A DNA stretch of 64,000 nt from Streptomyces neyagawaensis. Lineage in GTDB: Bacteria; Actinomycetota; Actinomycetes; Streptomycetales; Streptomycetaceae. The notes beneath the pieces are model-generated. The model ran no database searches. It had not been told where the DNA came from and worked only from the letters and a program-made list of their open reading frames with translations. The position numbers were made by a program, and so were the translations under genes. The DNA is taken from positions 62,001 to 126,000 of the forward strand of contig NZ_JAMGBG010000034.1 of the NCBI RefSeq assembly GCF_023516595.1. The letters run 5' to 3'. Every line of letters starts with the position of its first letter. Within the stretch, counting starts at the first letter, position 1. Positions 50,441-60,404 of the stretch are shown in pieces.

Positions 50441-51880
50441 CTAGGGCATCTGAGCCCACCACTCCTTGAGCGCCGCCACCGCCTCGTCATGCTCCATCGG
50501 CCCGTTCTCCAGCCGCAGCTCCAGCAGGAACTTGTAGGCCTGCCCGATGACCGGGCCCGGGCCGACGCCCAGGATCTCCATGATCTGGTTGCCGTCGAGG
50601 TCCGGACGGATGGCGTCCAGCTCCTCCTGCTCCTGAAGCTGGGCGATGCGCTCCTCCAGACCGTCGTACGCACGGGACAGCGCACTCGCCTTGCGCTTGT
50701 TCCGCGTGGTGCAGTCGGAACGAGTCAGCTTGTGGAGGCGATCGAGGAGCGGACCCGCGTCGCGGACGTAGCGGCGGACGGCGGAGTCCGTCCACTCGCC
50801 GGTGCCGTACCCGTGGAAGCGCAGATGGAGCTCGACCAGACGCGAGACGTCCTTGATGAGGTCATTGGAGTACTTGAGGGCCGTCATGCGCTTCTTGGTC
50901 ATCTTGGCCCCGACCACCTCGTGGTGGTGGAAGGAGACCCGGCCATCCGTCTCGAAGCGCCGGGTGCGGGGCTTGCCGATGTCATGCAGCAGCGCGGCGA
51001 GACGGAGGGTGAGGTCGGGCCCGTGCTCCTCGAGCGCGATCGCCTGTTCCAGGACGATCAGCGTGTGGTCGTAGACGTCCTTGTGCCGGTGGTGTTCGTC
51101 ACGCTCCAGCCGCAGCGCGGGAAGCTCGGGCAGGACGTTCCGGGCGAGACCGGTGTCCACCAGCAAGGTCAGGCCCGTGCGGGGGTGTGCGGAGAGGATC
51201 AGCTTGTTCAGCTCGTCCCGGACCCGCTCCGCGGACACGATCTCGATCCGGCCGGCCATGTCGGTCATCGCCGAGACGACCTCCGGCGCAACCTCGAAGT
51301 CGAGCTGCGCGGCGAATCGAGCGGCTCTCATCATGCGCAGCGGGTCGTCGGAGAAGGACTCCTCCGGCGTGCCGGGGGTGCGCAGCACTCGCGCCGCGAG
51401 ATCCTCGAGCCCGCCGTGCGGGTCGATGAACTCCTTCTCCGGCAGCGCCACCGCCATCGCGTTGACGGTGAAGTCACGCCGCACGAGGTCTTCCTCGATG
51501 GAGTCGCCGTACGACACCTCCGGCTTGCGGGAGGTCCGGTCGTAGGCCTCCGACCGGTACGTCGTGACCTCGATCTGGTAGCCGTCCTTCTGGGCCCCCA
51601 CCGTGCCGAAGGCGATCCCGACCTCCCAGACGGCGTCGGCCCAAGGGCGCACGATCTTCAGCACGTCCTCGGGGCGGGCGTCCGTCGTGAAGTCCAGGTC
51701 GTTGCCGAGCCGACCGAGCAGCGCGTCCCTGACCGAGCCGCCGACCAGAGCCAGCGAGAACCCCGCCTCCTGGAAGCGGCGGGCAAGATCATCGGCGACA
51801 GGGGCGACGCGCAGCAGTTCACTCACCGCGCGGCGCTGCACCTGGCTCAGGGCACTGGGCTGTTCGTTGGCGTTCGGCAC
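50441..51880 (-). CDS. pcnA: CCA tRNA nucleotidyltransferase / poly(A) polymerase family
   Basis: A 479-residue class II nucleotidyltransferase. The N-terminal domain has GGSVRDALLG and the catalytic aspartates in NDLDFTTDA; the RRDFTVNAMA and DDPLRMMRAARFAA segments follow. The C-terminal half contains an HD-type LLHDIGKPRTRR. It adds CCA to tRNA 3' ends, or adenylates RNA. The GTG at 51880 is the likely start, though no clear ribosome-binding site is seen; the frame is open to 51937. The next genes belong to the conserved murJ-trx-par block. Confidence 0.93.
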   Translation of the reverse strand: MPNANEQPSALSQVQRRAVSELLRVAPVADDLARRFQEAGFSLALVGGSVRDALLGRLGNDLDFTTDARPEDVLKIVRPWADAVWEVGIAFGTVGAQKDGYQIEVTTYRSEAYDRTSRKPEVSYGDSIEEDLVRRDFTVNAMAVALPEKEFIDPHGGLEDLAARVLRTPGTPEESFSDDPLRMMRAARFAAQLDFEVAPEVVSAMTDMAGRIEIVSAERVRDELNKLILSAHPRTGLTLLVDTGLARNVLPELPALRLERDEHHRHKDVYDHTLIVLEQAIALEEHGPDLTLRLAALLHDIGKPRTRRFETDGRVSFHHHEVVGAKMTKKRMTALKYSNDLIKDVSRLVELHLRFHGYGTGEWTDSAVRRYVRDAGPLLDRLHKLTRSDCTTRNKRKASALSRAYDGLEERIAQLQEQEELDAIRPDLDGNQIMEILGVGPGPVIGQAYKFLLELRLENGPMEHDEAVAALKEWWAQMP

Positions 51881-52115
51881 AACAGAAAAGGGTACGTGGC
51901 CACCGTGGCGGTGGTCGCCTTCATTGAACGTGCACAACGGTTTCGCGTAGATGACCCCACCCCCAGCCCCTTTGATACGTGTACATACAGGGACAGCCCG
52001 GTCTCACCGCCCGTTCTTGTGGCACGGACCGCGGCACTTCACCTCGGCGCGCATCGTTACCATGCGTGGACGCACATTCCGACGACCACTGACGACGACG
52101 AGGACGGGCGAGCGC

Positions 52116-54539
52116 GTGGCCGAGGCGGCAGACTTCCAGGGGACCAGTCCCTCACCTGCCCGCCGCTGGCTGCTGCGTACAGGGGCGCTGATCGCCGGGG
52201 CGCCGCTGCTGGCCGGTCTGCTCCAGCTCTCCGCCCCTCCGGCGGCTCTGGCGGCGCCGAAGGCCGCGCCGGCAGATGCCACGGGGACGAACACCGTCGC
52301 TGTCTCGCTCGACTCGCTCAGCCCCAGCGCGCCCACCGACGGCGACACGGTCACCGTTTCCGGCACGGTGACCAACAGGGGCAAGCAGACGATCACGGAC
52401 GCCCATGTGGGCCTGCGGGTGGGCTCGTCTCCCCTCACGACCCGTTCCTCCATCGACAGCGCGGCCAAGCGCAACGGCTTCGACCAGTTCGTCGACGGGA
52501 CGGAGGTCGGCGGGAAGTACGTGGAGAAGTTCTCCAAGCTCGCTTCCGGCGTGGCCCAGCCCTTCACCATCTCGGTGCCCGTCAAGAAGCTGGACCTCGG
52601 CGCGGACGGCGTCTACCAGCTCGGTGTCTCCCTCTCGGGCCAGACCTCCGCGGCCCGGTACGAACAGGTCCTCGGCATCCAGCGCACGTTCCTCCCGTGG
52701 CACCCCGACGAGGCGGACACCAAGACAAAGACCACGTACCTCTGGCCGCTGATCTCCACCAGCCACCTCACGGCCGAGACCGGGCCCGGAGAGCGCCAGA
52801 CGCCCACGTTTCTCAACGACGACCTGGCCAAGGAGATCTCCGCGGGCGGGCGCCTGGACCAGATGCTGGCATTGGGCAAGGATCTCGACGTCACCTGGGT
52901 GATCGACCCCGACCTGCTGGCGTCCGTGGTCGCGATGACCGAGACCTACAGCGTCCGGAGCGGTAGCACGACCGTCCCGGGCAGGAGCCAGGCGGTCGCC
53001 AACGCGTGGCTGGCGGAACTCGAGACCGCGGTCCAGGGCAAGGAAGTGGTCGGGCTCCCCTTCGCCGACCCCGATCTGGCGTCGCTGGCACAGAACGGCA
53101 AGACCGTCACGGGCTCCCTCAGCCGCCTCAAGGACGCCACCGACGTCGCCGCGGACACTGTCGAGAACATCCTCCACGTGGAGCCGAACACCGAGTTCGC
53201 ATGGCCCGTGAACGGCGCTGTGGACTCGTCCATCATCAAGGTCGCCACCTCGGCGGGCGCCGACAAGGTGATCGCCCGCAGCGACAGCCTTCAGGAGAAT
53301 CGCGGCCTGTCCTACACGCCCACCGCCGCCCGCCCCATCGGTGGCGGCACCACGGCCGTTGTCGCGGACGCCCAGCTGTCCACGGCGTTCCAGGGCGACA
53401 TGACCAAGGCCGAGAGCTCCACGCTGGCGGTGCAGAGGTTCCTCGCCCAAAGCCTGATGACGAACCTGCAGACCGACAAGCAGCGCAGCATCGTGGTCGC
53501 CCCGCAGCGCATGCCCTCGGCCAGCCAGGCCCAGACGATGGCACAGGCCCTGACGACGCTCCAGGACGGTACCTGGTCTCAGTTCCAGGACCTGTCCGCG
53601 GCCGCCGAGGCGAAACCCGACCCGAACGCCAGCACCAGGATCCCTTCCGCCTCGGCATACCCCAAGTCGCTGCGCAAGCAGGCACTGCCGAAGTCGGCGT
53701 TCGAGGAGATCCACGGCACCCAGAGCGACCTCGACCGCTTCAAGGTGATCCTCAACCGCCAGTCGCGCGTGGTCACGCCCTTCGGCCGGACCATGGACCG
53801 GGAGATGTCCACGTCGTGGCGGGGTCACGCCGCGGACGCGAGGGCCTACCGGGACGGCGTCCAGTCCTACCTGGACACGCTCACCAGCCAGGTCCGGCTG
53901 ATCGAGAAGTCCGAGACGAAGCTCTCGGGTCGCAGTGCCACGATCCCCGTGACCGTGCAGAACAACCTCGTGCAAGGCGTCGACAACCTGACGCTGCGCC
54001 TCACGTCACAGCTTCCGAAGCGCCTGAAGATCGGCGACGACGACTATTACGAACAGTCCATCGACATCTCGGGCGGACACAGCGAGTCCGTGAAGTTCAC
54101 CACCAACGCCGAGGCCAACGGCAAGGTCGACGTCGTCGCCCAGCTCTACACGAAGGACGGCCAGAAGTACGGCTCCCCGGTCGTCTTCACCGTGAGCGTC
54201 ACCGAGATCACCCCCACGGTGATGCTCGTCATCGCCGGCGGCGTCCTGCTCCTCGTCCTCGCCGGGTTCCGGATGTACACCCAGCGCAAGCGCGCCGCCG
54301 CCCGCCAGGCGGCGGAGGACACCTCGCAGGACGAGTCGGCGGACAACACTTCTCCGGGCGAGGAAGCGAACACCGAGGCGGCCTCGGTCGTACACACTGA
54401 CGGAGTCGTACACACTGACGAAGGGGATTCCTCGGCCGAGCCCGTGGCAGACGCGCCGGAGCACCCGAGTGACCCGGCCACGGACACCGCATCGGAAAAC
54501 ACCGACCGGTCCGGAACGGGTGAGAGAGTGGACCGTTGA
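52116..54539 (+). CDS. DUF6049-family membrane-anchored protein
   Basis: About 807 residues. A basic N-terminus with a twin-arginine-like RRWLLRTGALIAGAPLLAGL and a signal-like AALAA site suggests export. The large extracytoplasmic part has repeated beta-rich segments (TVSGTVTNRG, TIPVTVQNNL), and one C-terminal helix (TVMLVIAGGVLLLVLAGFRM) anchors it before a cytoplasmic acidic tail. This actinobacterial family is encoded upstream of murJ in many genomes (Rv3909 type) and has no known function. The start may be the GTG at 52116 or the ATG at 52062. Confidence 0.8.
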   Translation: MAEAADFQGTSPSPARRWLLRTGALIAGAPLLAGLLQLSAPPAALAAPKAAPADATGTNTVAVSLDSLSPSAPTDGDTVTVSGTVTNRGKQTITDAHVGLRVGSSPLTTRSSIDSAAKRNGFDQFVDGTEVGGKYVEKFSKLASGVAQPFTISVPVKKLDLGADGVYQLGVSLSGQTSAARYEQVLGIQRTFLPWHPDEADTKTKTTYLWPLISTSHLTAETGPGERQTPTFLNDDLAKEISAGGRLDQMLALGKDLDVTWVIDPDLLASVVAMTETYSVRSGSTTVPGRSQAVANAWLAELETAVQGKEVVGLPFADPDLASLAQNGKTVTGSLSRLKDATDVAADTVENILHVEPNTEFAWPVNGAVDSSIIKVATSAGADKVIARSDSLQENRGLSYTPTAARPIGGGTTAVVADAQLSTAFQGDMTKAESSTLAVQRFLAQSLMTNLQTDKQRSIVVAPQRMPSASQAQTMAQALTTLQDGTWSQFQDLSAAAEAKPDPNASTRIPSASAYPKSLRKQALPKSAFEEIHGTQSDLDRFKVILNRQSRVVTPFGRTMDREMSTSWRGHAADARAYRDGVQSYLDTLTSQVRLIEKSETKLSGRSATIPVTVQNNLVQGVDNLTLRLTSQLPKRLKIGDDDYYEQSIDISGGHSESVKFTTNAEANGKVDVVAQLYTKDGQKYGSPVVFTVSVTEITPTVMLVIAGGVLLLVLAGFRMYTQRKRAAARQAAEDTSQDESADNTSPGEEANTEAASVVHTDGVVHTDEGDSSAEPVADAPEHPSDPATDTASENTDRSGTGERVDR

Positions 54540-54586
54540 GCGATTGTCGTGGCCCGTGGGCCCGGGGACGATGAGGTGGGGTAACC

Positions 54587-56818
54587 ATGAACGCGCCGTA
54601 CGACGGTGACCGCGGCCAGGGCGCGGCCGACTCGGGCTACCCCGACGGCTCGCTGCCCGGTTCGGCCCCGGTGCCGCCGCAGCCTCCCGCGGACATGTAC
54701 CTCCAGGATGCCTACGACCAGGACCCCTACCGCGCGCGGGATCTGTCCGCTCAGGACCCGGTGGCCGAGGCGCTCTACGACCGCGCCGCGCACCCTCCGC
54801 CGCCTCCGGGTGCCCACCAGCCGCAGCAGCCGCCGCCGCAGCCGCTCTACGGGCAGCCCGCGCCGTCGCAGTACGCCCCCGACCCGCGGGTATGGGCCCA
54901 GACCCCCGCGCCCGAACCGGACGGTCCGTCCCGGCATCTGCCGTACGGCGACAACGCCCGGACGACCCAGTTCGTGGGGGTGGACGACCTGGTCACGCAG
55001 GCCGGCGAGGAGCGCCACGAACCCGACGCGTTCGCCCACCTCTTCCGTGACCAGCAGCAGGGCGGCAACGGCCCCGTGGGGCAACCCTCCGTGCCCGGCC
55101 CGACCCCCGCTCCGGCCCCGGGTCCGGGCCGTCCGCAGCACGAGGAGCCCGCACAGGCCCCCGCGGCCGCGCCGGCCCCGAAGAAGGGCGGGCGGGCCTC
55201 AGGTCTGCTGAAGTCGAGCGCCGTGATGGCGGCGGGCACCATGGTCTCGCGCCTCACCGGCTTCATCCGCTCGGCGATGATCGTCTCGGCGCTGGGCCTG
55301 GCCCTGCTCGGCGACGCCTTCCAGGTGGCCTACCAGCTACCGACCATGATCTACATCCTGACCGTCGGCGGCGGCCTGAACTCCGTCTTCGTGCCGCAGC
55401 TCGTGCGTGCGATGAAGGACGACGACGATGGCGGCGAGGCGTACGCCAACCGCCTGCTGACCCTCGTCATGGTGGTCCTCGGCCTTCTCACGGCGCTCGC
55501 GATGTTCGCAGCCCCGCTCCTGGTGCGGGCGCTGTCCGTGGGAGTCGCCGACAACCCCGCGGCCAACGAGACCGCCGTGACGTTCACCCGGTACTTCCTG
55601 CCGTCCATCTTCTTCATGGGCGTCCACGTGGTGATGGGGCAGATCCTCAACGCCCGCGGCCGGTTCGGCGCGATGATGTGGACGCCGGTCCTCAACAACA
55701 TCGTCATCATCGTCACCCTCGGCGCGTTCCTGTGGGTCTACGGCAGCGCGGCCGACTCCCGGATGACCGTCGACAACATCCCGCCGGAGGGCGTGCGTCT
55801 GCTCGGTGTGGGCATCCTGCTCGGCCTCGTCGTCCAGGCCCTCGCGATGATTCCCTACCTGCGGGAGACCGGGTTCCGGCTCCGGCTCCGCTTCGACTGG
55901 AAGGGCCACGGCCTCGGCAAGGCCGCGATGCTCGCCAAATGGACGATCCTCTTCGTCCTCGCCAACCAGGCCGGCGCTCTGGTGGTGACTCAGCTGGCCA
56001 CCTCCGCGGGCATCCACTCCGACGTCAAGGGCACCGGTTTCGCGTCCTACGCCAACGCCCAGCTGATCTGGGGGCTGCCGCAGGCCATCATCACCGTGTC
56101 CCTCATGGCGGCCCTCCTCCCGCGCATCTCGCGGTCGGCGGCCGAGGACGACGCGGGAGCCGTCCGGGACGACATCTCACAGGGCCTGCGCACGACGGCC
56201 GTCGCCATCGTGCCGATCGCTTTCGGGTTCCTCGCGCTGGGCATCCCCATGTGCACCCTGATCTTCGGTTCTTCCGGCACGGTCGAGGCCACCAACATGG
56301 GCTTCATGCTGATGGCCTTCGGCCTCGGCCTGATCCCGTACTCCGTGCAGTACGTCGTCCTGCGCGCCTTCTACGCGTACGAGGACACGCGGACGCCGTT
56401 CTACAACACGGTCATCGTGGCCGCCGTCAATGCCGGGGCCTCCGCGATCTGCTTCTTCGTGATCCCGGCCCGCTGGGCGGTGGTCGGTATGGCGGCCTCG
56501 TACGGCCTCGCCTACATGATCGGTGTGGGCGTCGCCTGGCGGCGGCTGAAGAAGCGGCTGGGCGGTGACCTGGACGGCTCCAGGGTGATGCGGACGTACG
56601 CACGGCTGTCCATCGCATCGCTGCCCGCGGCGCTGGTCAGCGGCGCGGCCTGCTACGGGATCAGCCGGAGTCTGGGACAGGGCGTCGGCGGCTCGATGCT
56701 CGCCCTCGTCGGGGGAGGAATCGTTCTGCTCGGTGTCTTCTACGTCGCCGCACGGCGCATGCGCATCGAAGAGCTCAACTCGATGGTCGGTATGGTCCGG
56801 GGACGACTGGGGCGCTGA
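54587..56818 (+). CDS. murJ: Lipid II flippase MurJ/MviN with long N-terminal tail
   Basis: A 743-residue protein. A Pro/Gln-rich cytoplasmic tail of about 200 residues precedes 14 or so helices of the MOP-family flippase (SSAVMAAGTMVSRLTGFIRS onward, FGLGLIPYSVQYVVLRAFYA later). MurJ moves lipid II across the membrane for wall synthesis. It follows the DUF6049 gene by 47 bp and precedes the pseudokinase gene by 118 bp, so they probably form one operon. In mycobacteria the two parts are one protein, with the pseudokinase fused to MviN. Confidence 0.93.
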   Translation: MNAPYDGDRGQGAADSGYPDGSLPGSAPVPPQPPADMYLQDAYDQDPYRARDLSAQDPVAEALYDRAAHPPPPPGAHQPQQPPPQPLYGQPAPSQYAPDPRVWAQTPAPEPDGPSRHLPYGDNARTTQFVGVDDLVTQAGEERHEPDAFAHLFRDQQQGGNGPVGQPSVPGPTPAPAPGPGRPQHEEPAQAPAAAPAPKKGGRASGLLKSSAVMAAGTMVSRLTGFIRSAMIVSALGLALLGDAFQVAYQLPTMIYILTVGGGLNSVFVPQLVRAMKDDDDGGEAYANRLLTLVMVVLGLLTALAMFAAPLLVRALSVGVADNPAANETAVTFTRYFLPSIFFMGVHVVMGQILNARGRFGAMMWTPVLNNIVIIVTLGAFLWVYGSAADSRMTVDNIPPEGVRLLGVGILLGLVVQALAMIPYLRETGFRLRLRFDWKGHGLGKAAMLAKWTILFVLANQAGALVVTQLATSAGIHSDVKGTGFASYANAQLIWGLPQAIITVSLMAALLPRISRSAAEDDAGAVRDDISQGLRTTAVAIVPIAFGFLALGIPMCTLIFGSSGTVEATNMGFMLMAFGLGLIPYSVQYVVLRAFYAYEDTRTPFYNTVIVAAVNAGASAICFFVIPARWAVVGMAASYGLAYMIGVGVAWRRLKKRLGGDLDGSRVMRTYARLSIASLPAALVSGAACYGISRSLGQGVGGSMLALVGGGIVLLGVFYVAARRMRIEELNSMVGMVRGRLGR

Positions 56819-56936
56819 GACGGGGTTAGGCGCACAACCATCGTCCGTCGTCGCGTGTCGCTCATAGCGGCGGACTGTGGGCACAATTGGCTTTGGCGTC
56901 GCAGAGCGCGCAACGGATGGGGAGGCAGGAACGACG

Positions 56937-58661
56937 GTGGCGGAACGGAGCACGGCTGCCGTCGACGTGGCAGACAACAGCGGCGACGAGCCGCTGACCG
57001 CGCAGGCGGACCAGTCCACGGCCGACGGGGAGGCCCAGAACCGGGAGCGGGACACGGACAGCTCGGCGAGCGAAGAGGCACAGGGAAGCGGCGGCACCGA
57101 GAGCCCTTCCAGGACGACACCGCCCGAACTGCACAGCGGTCACAAGCTCGCCAGGCGCTACCGCCTCGAAGAGTGCGTCACCCGTCTGGACGGTTTCAGC
57201 AGTTGGCGTGCCGTGGACGAGAAACTGCGGCGTGCGGTCGGAGTTCACGTCCTGCCGGCCGACCACACGCGCGCCCGCGCCGTGCTGGCGGCGGCGCGTT
57301 CCTCGGCGCTGCTGGGTGACCCCCGCTTCGTCCAGGTACTGGACGCCGTGGAGGAGAACGACCTCGTGTACGTGGTGCACGAGTGGCTTCCCGACGCCAC
57401 GGAACTGACGACGCTTCTCGCTTCCGGTCCGCTGGAACCGCATGACGCGTACCAGATGGTCACGCAGGTCTCGCACGCCATGGCCGCCGCGCACCGTGAG
57501 GGCCTGTCCCACCTCCGGCTCAACCCGAGCGCTGTTCTGCGCTCCGCCGCCGGGCAGTGGCGCATCCGCGGCCTCGCGGTGAACGCGGCGCTGCGCGGTA
57601 TCAGCTCCGACACGCCGCAGCGCACGGACACGGAGGCGATCGGCGCGCTGCTCTACGCGTCGCTCACCCAGCGCTGGCCGTACGAGAACGACGCGCACGG
57701 CTTGTCCGGGCTGCCGAAGGGCGTGGGGCTGATCGCTCCCGACCAGGTGCGGGCAGGTGTCCACCGTGGTCTGTCGGAGCTCTCCATGCGTGCGCTCGCC
57801 AACGACGGCGCCACCGCCTCGCGGCACGAGTCTCCGTGCACGACGCCGGAGGAGCTGGTGAAGGCGATCGGTGAGATGCCCCGCATCCGCCCGCCGGAGT
57901 CGGCGTTCACCGCCCCGCCCGACTACCAGCGCACGACGTACCAGCAGGGCACGTACGGCCGTCCGTCGCCCCATCCGGGCGCCACGCAGCCCATCCCGAC
58001 CCCGCCGCCGCCGCTCCAGAGCCGTACCGGCAAGGCCCTGAAGTGGGCGGTGTCGGCGCTGCTGATCGCCGCGCTCGGCCTGGGCAGCTGGCAGCTGGCG
58101 GACGCCCTCATGGAGCGCGGCGACCGGTCCAACGACACGGACACGGGCCAGACGACGGACAACGACAAGGGCGACAACACGGCCAAGCCGCTCCGCAAGC
58201 TCGGCATCAGCGGCGCTGCGGAGTACTACCCGGACGGGAAGCCGCAGCACGCCGACGACGTGGATCTGACTTACGACAAGAGCGGTTCCACGTACTGGCG
58301 GACGTACTCCTTCAACGACGGCCCCACCCTGGCGCCCTACAAGCAGGGTGTCGGCATCGTCTACGACCTGGGCTCCGCCCAGGAGGTGTCAGCCGCGTCA
58401 ATAGGGCTGTACTACACGGGGGACCACACATCGGCCACGCTCTACGCGGCCGACTCCCTCTCGTCGTCCGCCCCCCTCGATTCGATGACGAAGATCGCCT
58501 CGAGCACGACCAGCGGCGCCAACCTGAAGATCTCCGCCAAGAAGCCGGTGAAGACCCGGTACGTTCTGGTCTGGCTCACCGCCGTGCCCAAGTCGGCGCC
58601 CGACCAGTTCAGTGGCGCCGGCTACAAGCAGGCGATCACCGACGTGAAGTTCATGGGCTGA
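56937..58661 (+). CDS. Membrane-anchored pseudokinase, MurJ partner
   Basis: A 574-residue protein. The kinase-like region (about residues 75-340) has lost key residues: the ATP-lysine strand reads AVGVHVL instead of VAVKVL, the catalytic loop is LSHLRLNPSAV without HRD, and no DFG is seen. One helix (ALKWAVSALLIAALGLGSWQ) leads to an extracellular beta-rich C-terminal domain. Its position after murJ mirrors the pseudokinase domain fused to MviN in mycobacteria, which recruits the FHA protein FhaA once phosphorylated. The GTG at 56937 is the likely start. Confidence 0.85.
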   Translation: MAERSTAAVDVADNSGDEPLTAQADQSTADGEAQNRERDTDSSASEEAQGSGGTESPSRTTPPELHSGHKLARRYRLEECVTRLDGFSSWRAVDEKLRRAVGVHVLPADHTRARAVLAAARSSALLGDPRFVQVLDAVEENDLVYVVHEWLPDATELTTLLASGPLEPHDAYQMVTQVSHAMAAAHREGLSHLRLNPSAVLRSAAGQWRIRGLAVNAALRGISSDTPQRTDTEAIGALLYASLTQRWPYENDAHGLSGLPKGVGLIAPDQVRAGVHRGLSELSMRALANDGATASRHESPCTTPEELVKAIGEMPRIRPPESAFTAPPDYQRTTYQQGTYGRPSPHPGATQPIPTPPPPLQSRTGKALKWAVSALLIAALGLGSWQLADALMERGDRSNDTDTGQTTDNDKGDNTAKPLRKLGISGAAEYYPDGKPQHADDVDLTYDKSGSTYWRTYSFNDGPTLAPYKQGVGIVYDLGSAQEVSAASIGLYYTGDHTSATLYAADSLSSSAPLDSMTKIASSTTSGANLKISAKKPVKTRYVLVWLTAVPKSAPDQFSGAGYKQAITDVKFMG

Positions 58662-58685
58662 GAGTTCTTAGAGGAAGGGGGTCCG

Positions 58686-59399
58686 ATGGCGCCAGTCGCT
58701 GACCACAGCGGGACGAGCGATCAGGACCTCCTGGCCCAGCATGTCGGGGGCGACCCCGATGCCTTCGCGGAGCTCGTACGGCGCCACCGGGATCGGCTGT
58801 GGGCGGTGGCGCTGCGGACCCTGGGAGACCGCGAGGAGGCCGCTGACGCCGTCCAGGACGCGCTGGTTTCCGCCTATCGGGCCGCGCATACCTTCCGGGG
58901 TCAGTCGGCCGTCACGACCTGGCTGCACCGCATCACGGTGAACGCCTGCCTGGACCGCGCCCGCAAGGCCGCCTCGCGCAAGACCTCCCCGGTCGACGAC
59001 ACCGAGCGGCTGGAGCAGCTCCTGGAGCCGCACGAGTCGGCATCCGCTCCCGCCGAGCGCAACGACGTCCACCGCGAGCTCCTGGAAGCCCTGGGAAAAC
59101 TGCCGCAGGACCAGCGGGCGGCCCTCGTTCTGGTGGACATGCAGGGCTATCCGGTGGCGGAGGCCGCACGGATCCTCGATGTCCCGACCGGGACGGTGAA
59201 AAGCCGCTGTGCCCGTGGCAGAGCCAGACTTCTGCCGCTGCTGACCCACCTCCGCGGCGACGGTGAGAGTGACAGCGGCGAAAAGTCGGGGCGCGGAAGG
59301 AACCGGACGCAGGGGACATCCGTCCCACCCGCAGCGGGACCACATGATGCAGGACCAAGCGATGCAGCTGCTGTGAAGGGCGGAGGTGGGCGAGCGTGA
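58686..59399 (+). CDS. sigM: ECF sigma factor (SigM-type)
   Basis: A 237-residue ECF sigma factor. Region 2 is FAELVRRHRDRLWAVALRTL through DAVQDALVSAYRAAHTFRG, and region 4 contains AEAARILDVPTGTVKSRCARG. It directs RNA polymerase to stress promoters. Position and gene order match mycobacterial sigM, after murJ and before trxB. Its stop overlaps the GTG start of the anti-sigma gene, so they are translationally coupled. Naming follows synteny only. Confidence 0.9.
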   Translation: MAPVADHSGTSDQDLLAQHVGGDPDAFAELVRRHRDRLWAVALRTLGDREEAADAVQDALVSAYRAAHTFRGQSAVTTWLHRITVNACLDRARKAASRKTSPVDDTERLEQLLEPHESASAPAERNDVHRELLEALGKLPQDQRAALVLVDMQGYPVAEAARILDVPTGTVKSRCARGRARLLPLLTHLRGDGESDSGEKSGRGRNRTQGTSVPPAAGPHDAGPSDAAAVKGGGGRA

Positions 59400-60337
59400 C
59401 ATCCACGACCGACACAGCCGGACATCCGGACGTCGAGGAGATCTCCGACCTCACCGAAGGTCTTCTTCCGCCGTCCCGCACCGAGGGCGTCCGACAGCAC
59501 CTGGACGAATGCTCGCTCTGCGCCGATGTGTATGCCTCGCTGGAGGAGATCCGCGGCATGCTCGGCACCCTGCCGGGCCCTCCGCGCATGCCCGACGACG
59601 TGGCGGGACGGATCGATGCGGCTCTGGCTGCTGAGGCCTTGCTGAGCGCCACCACGCCCGACCCGGAGATCGAAGAGACCTCGGCAGCGTCCGACTCCTC
59701 TGGCACGACGGGTACCACGTCGCGGGCGGACGGTGGTGTTCATGTTTCACGTGAAACATCGACGGCGACGGATCGTCCCGCCGGTCACGGCCGGGGGCCC
59801 ACGGGCCCGGGCCGCTCCACACCCAAGCGACGCGCTCGCCGCATCCGGATTCTCGCCGCGGTCTTCGCGACCGCCACTCTGGGGCTCGGTGTACTGCTCG
59901 TCCAGTCGATGGACGACAGCGGCTCCGGTGACGGCCCTCCTAGCGCTCAGAGTCCGGCCTCCGACGTGTTCTCCGGCGTCGAGCTGCAGAAGCGCGTGGA
60001 CGATCTCCTCGGCGGCCAAACGACGAAGGAAGCACAGGGCGGGGACTCGGTCGGCGCCAATACAGCGCCCGGCGATCCGGAGCGCTTCAACTCGAACCCC
60101 ACCACGAAGCTCACGAAAGATGTGCCCCCTTGTGTCGCCAAGGGCATCGGCGACGTGACCGGGGCCATCGCATCAGAACCCGGGACCTATGAGAAGGCGG
60201 ACGCCTATCTCGTCCTGTTGCCCGTCCCGAAGGACGCTTCGCACGTCACGGCCTATGTCGTCGACGCCTCCTGCGTGGGCAAGGCCTCGGCACCCGCCGG
60301 AGAGGTTCTGCTGAAGGAGACGTACGCCCGCCCCTGA
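59396..60337 (+). CDS. Zinc-type anti-sigma factor, membrane-anchored
   Basis: A 313-residue protein. The N-terminus has the HLDECSLC motif (HX3CX2C) of zinc-binding anti-sigma (ZAS) domains. One helix (RILAAVFATATLGLGVLLV, about residues 150-168) separates it from an extracellular domain. It should hold the preceding sigma factor inactive until an envelope signal releases it. The frame contains an exact parS (59744-59757) translated as HVSRETS in the linker. The GTG start at 59396 overlaps the sigM stop (GTGA). Confidence 0.88.
   Translation: MTSTTDTAGHPDVEEISDLTEGLLPPSRTEGVRQHLDECSLCADVYASLEEIRGMLGTLPGPPRMPDDVAGRIDAALAAEALLSATTPDPEIEETSAASDSSGTTGTTSRADGGVHVSRETSTATDRPAGHGRGPTGPGRSTPKRRARRIRILAAVFATATLGLGVLLVQSMDDSGSGDGPPSAQSPASDVFSGVELQKRVDDLLGGQTTKEAQGGDSVGANTAPGDPERFNSNPTTKLTKDVPPCVAKGIGDVTGAIASEPGTYEKADAYLVLLPVPKDASHVTAYVVDASCVGKASAPAGEVLLKETYARP
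59744..59757. other. parS site (exact), inside the anti-sigma gene
   Basis: An exact copy sits within coding sequence, in the low-complexity linker before the membrane helix. The symmetry extends to ATG/CAT (18 bp). Confidence 0.9.
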
Positions 60338-60404
60338 GGACCGTGCGCCGCGCCACCCCTGGCATCCCTGTGCGGTGTCACGTCTCCGTGTGCCCGGACA
60401 CACC

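Noticed and set aside
50489..52966. Long plus-strand frame antisense to pcnA and running into DUF6049
   Set aside because: It is very rich in Arg, Gly and Pro, has no domain, and opposes a strongly supported gene.
53170..53183. TCCTCCACGTGGAG in the DUF6049 gene
   Set aside because: Only the CACGTG core matches parS.
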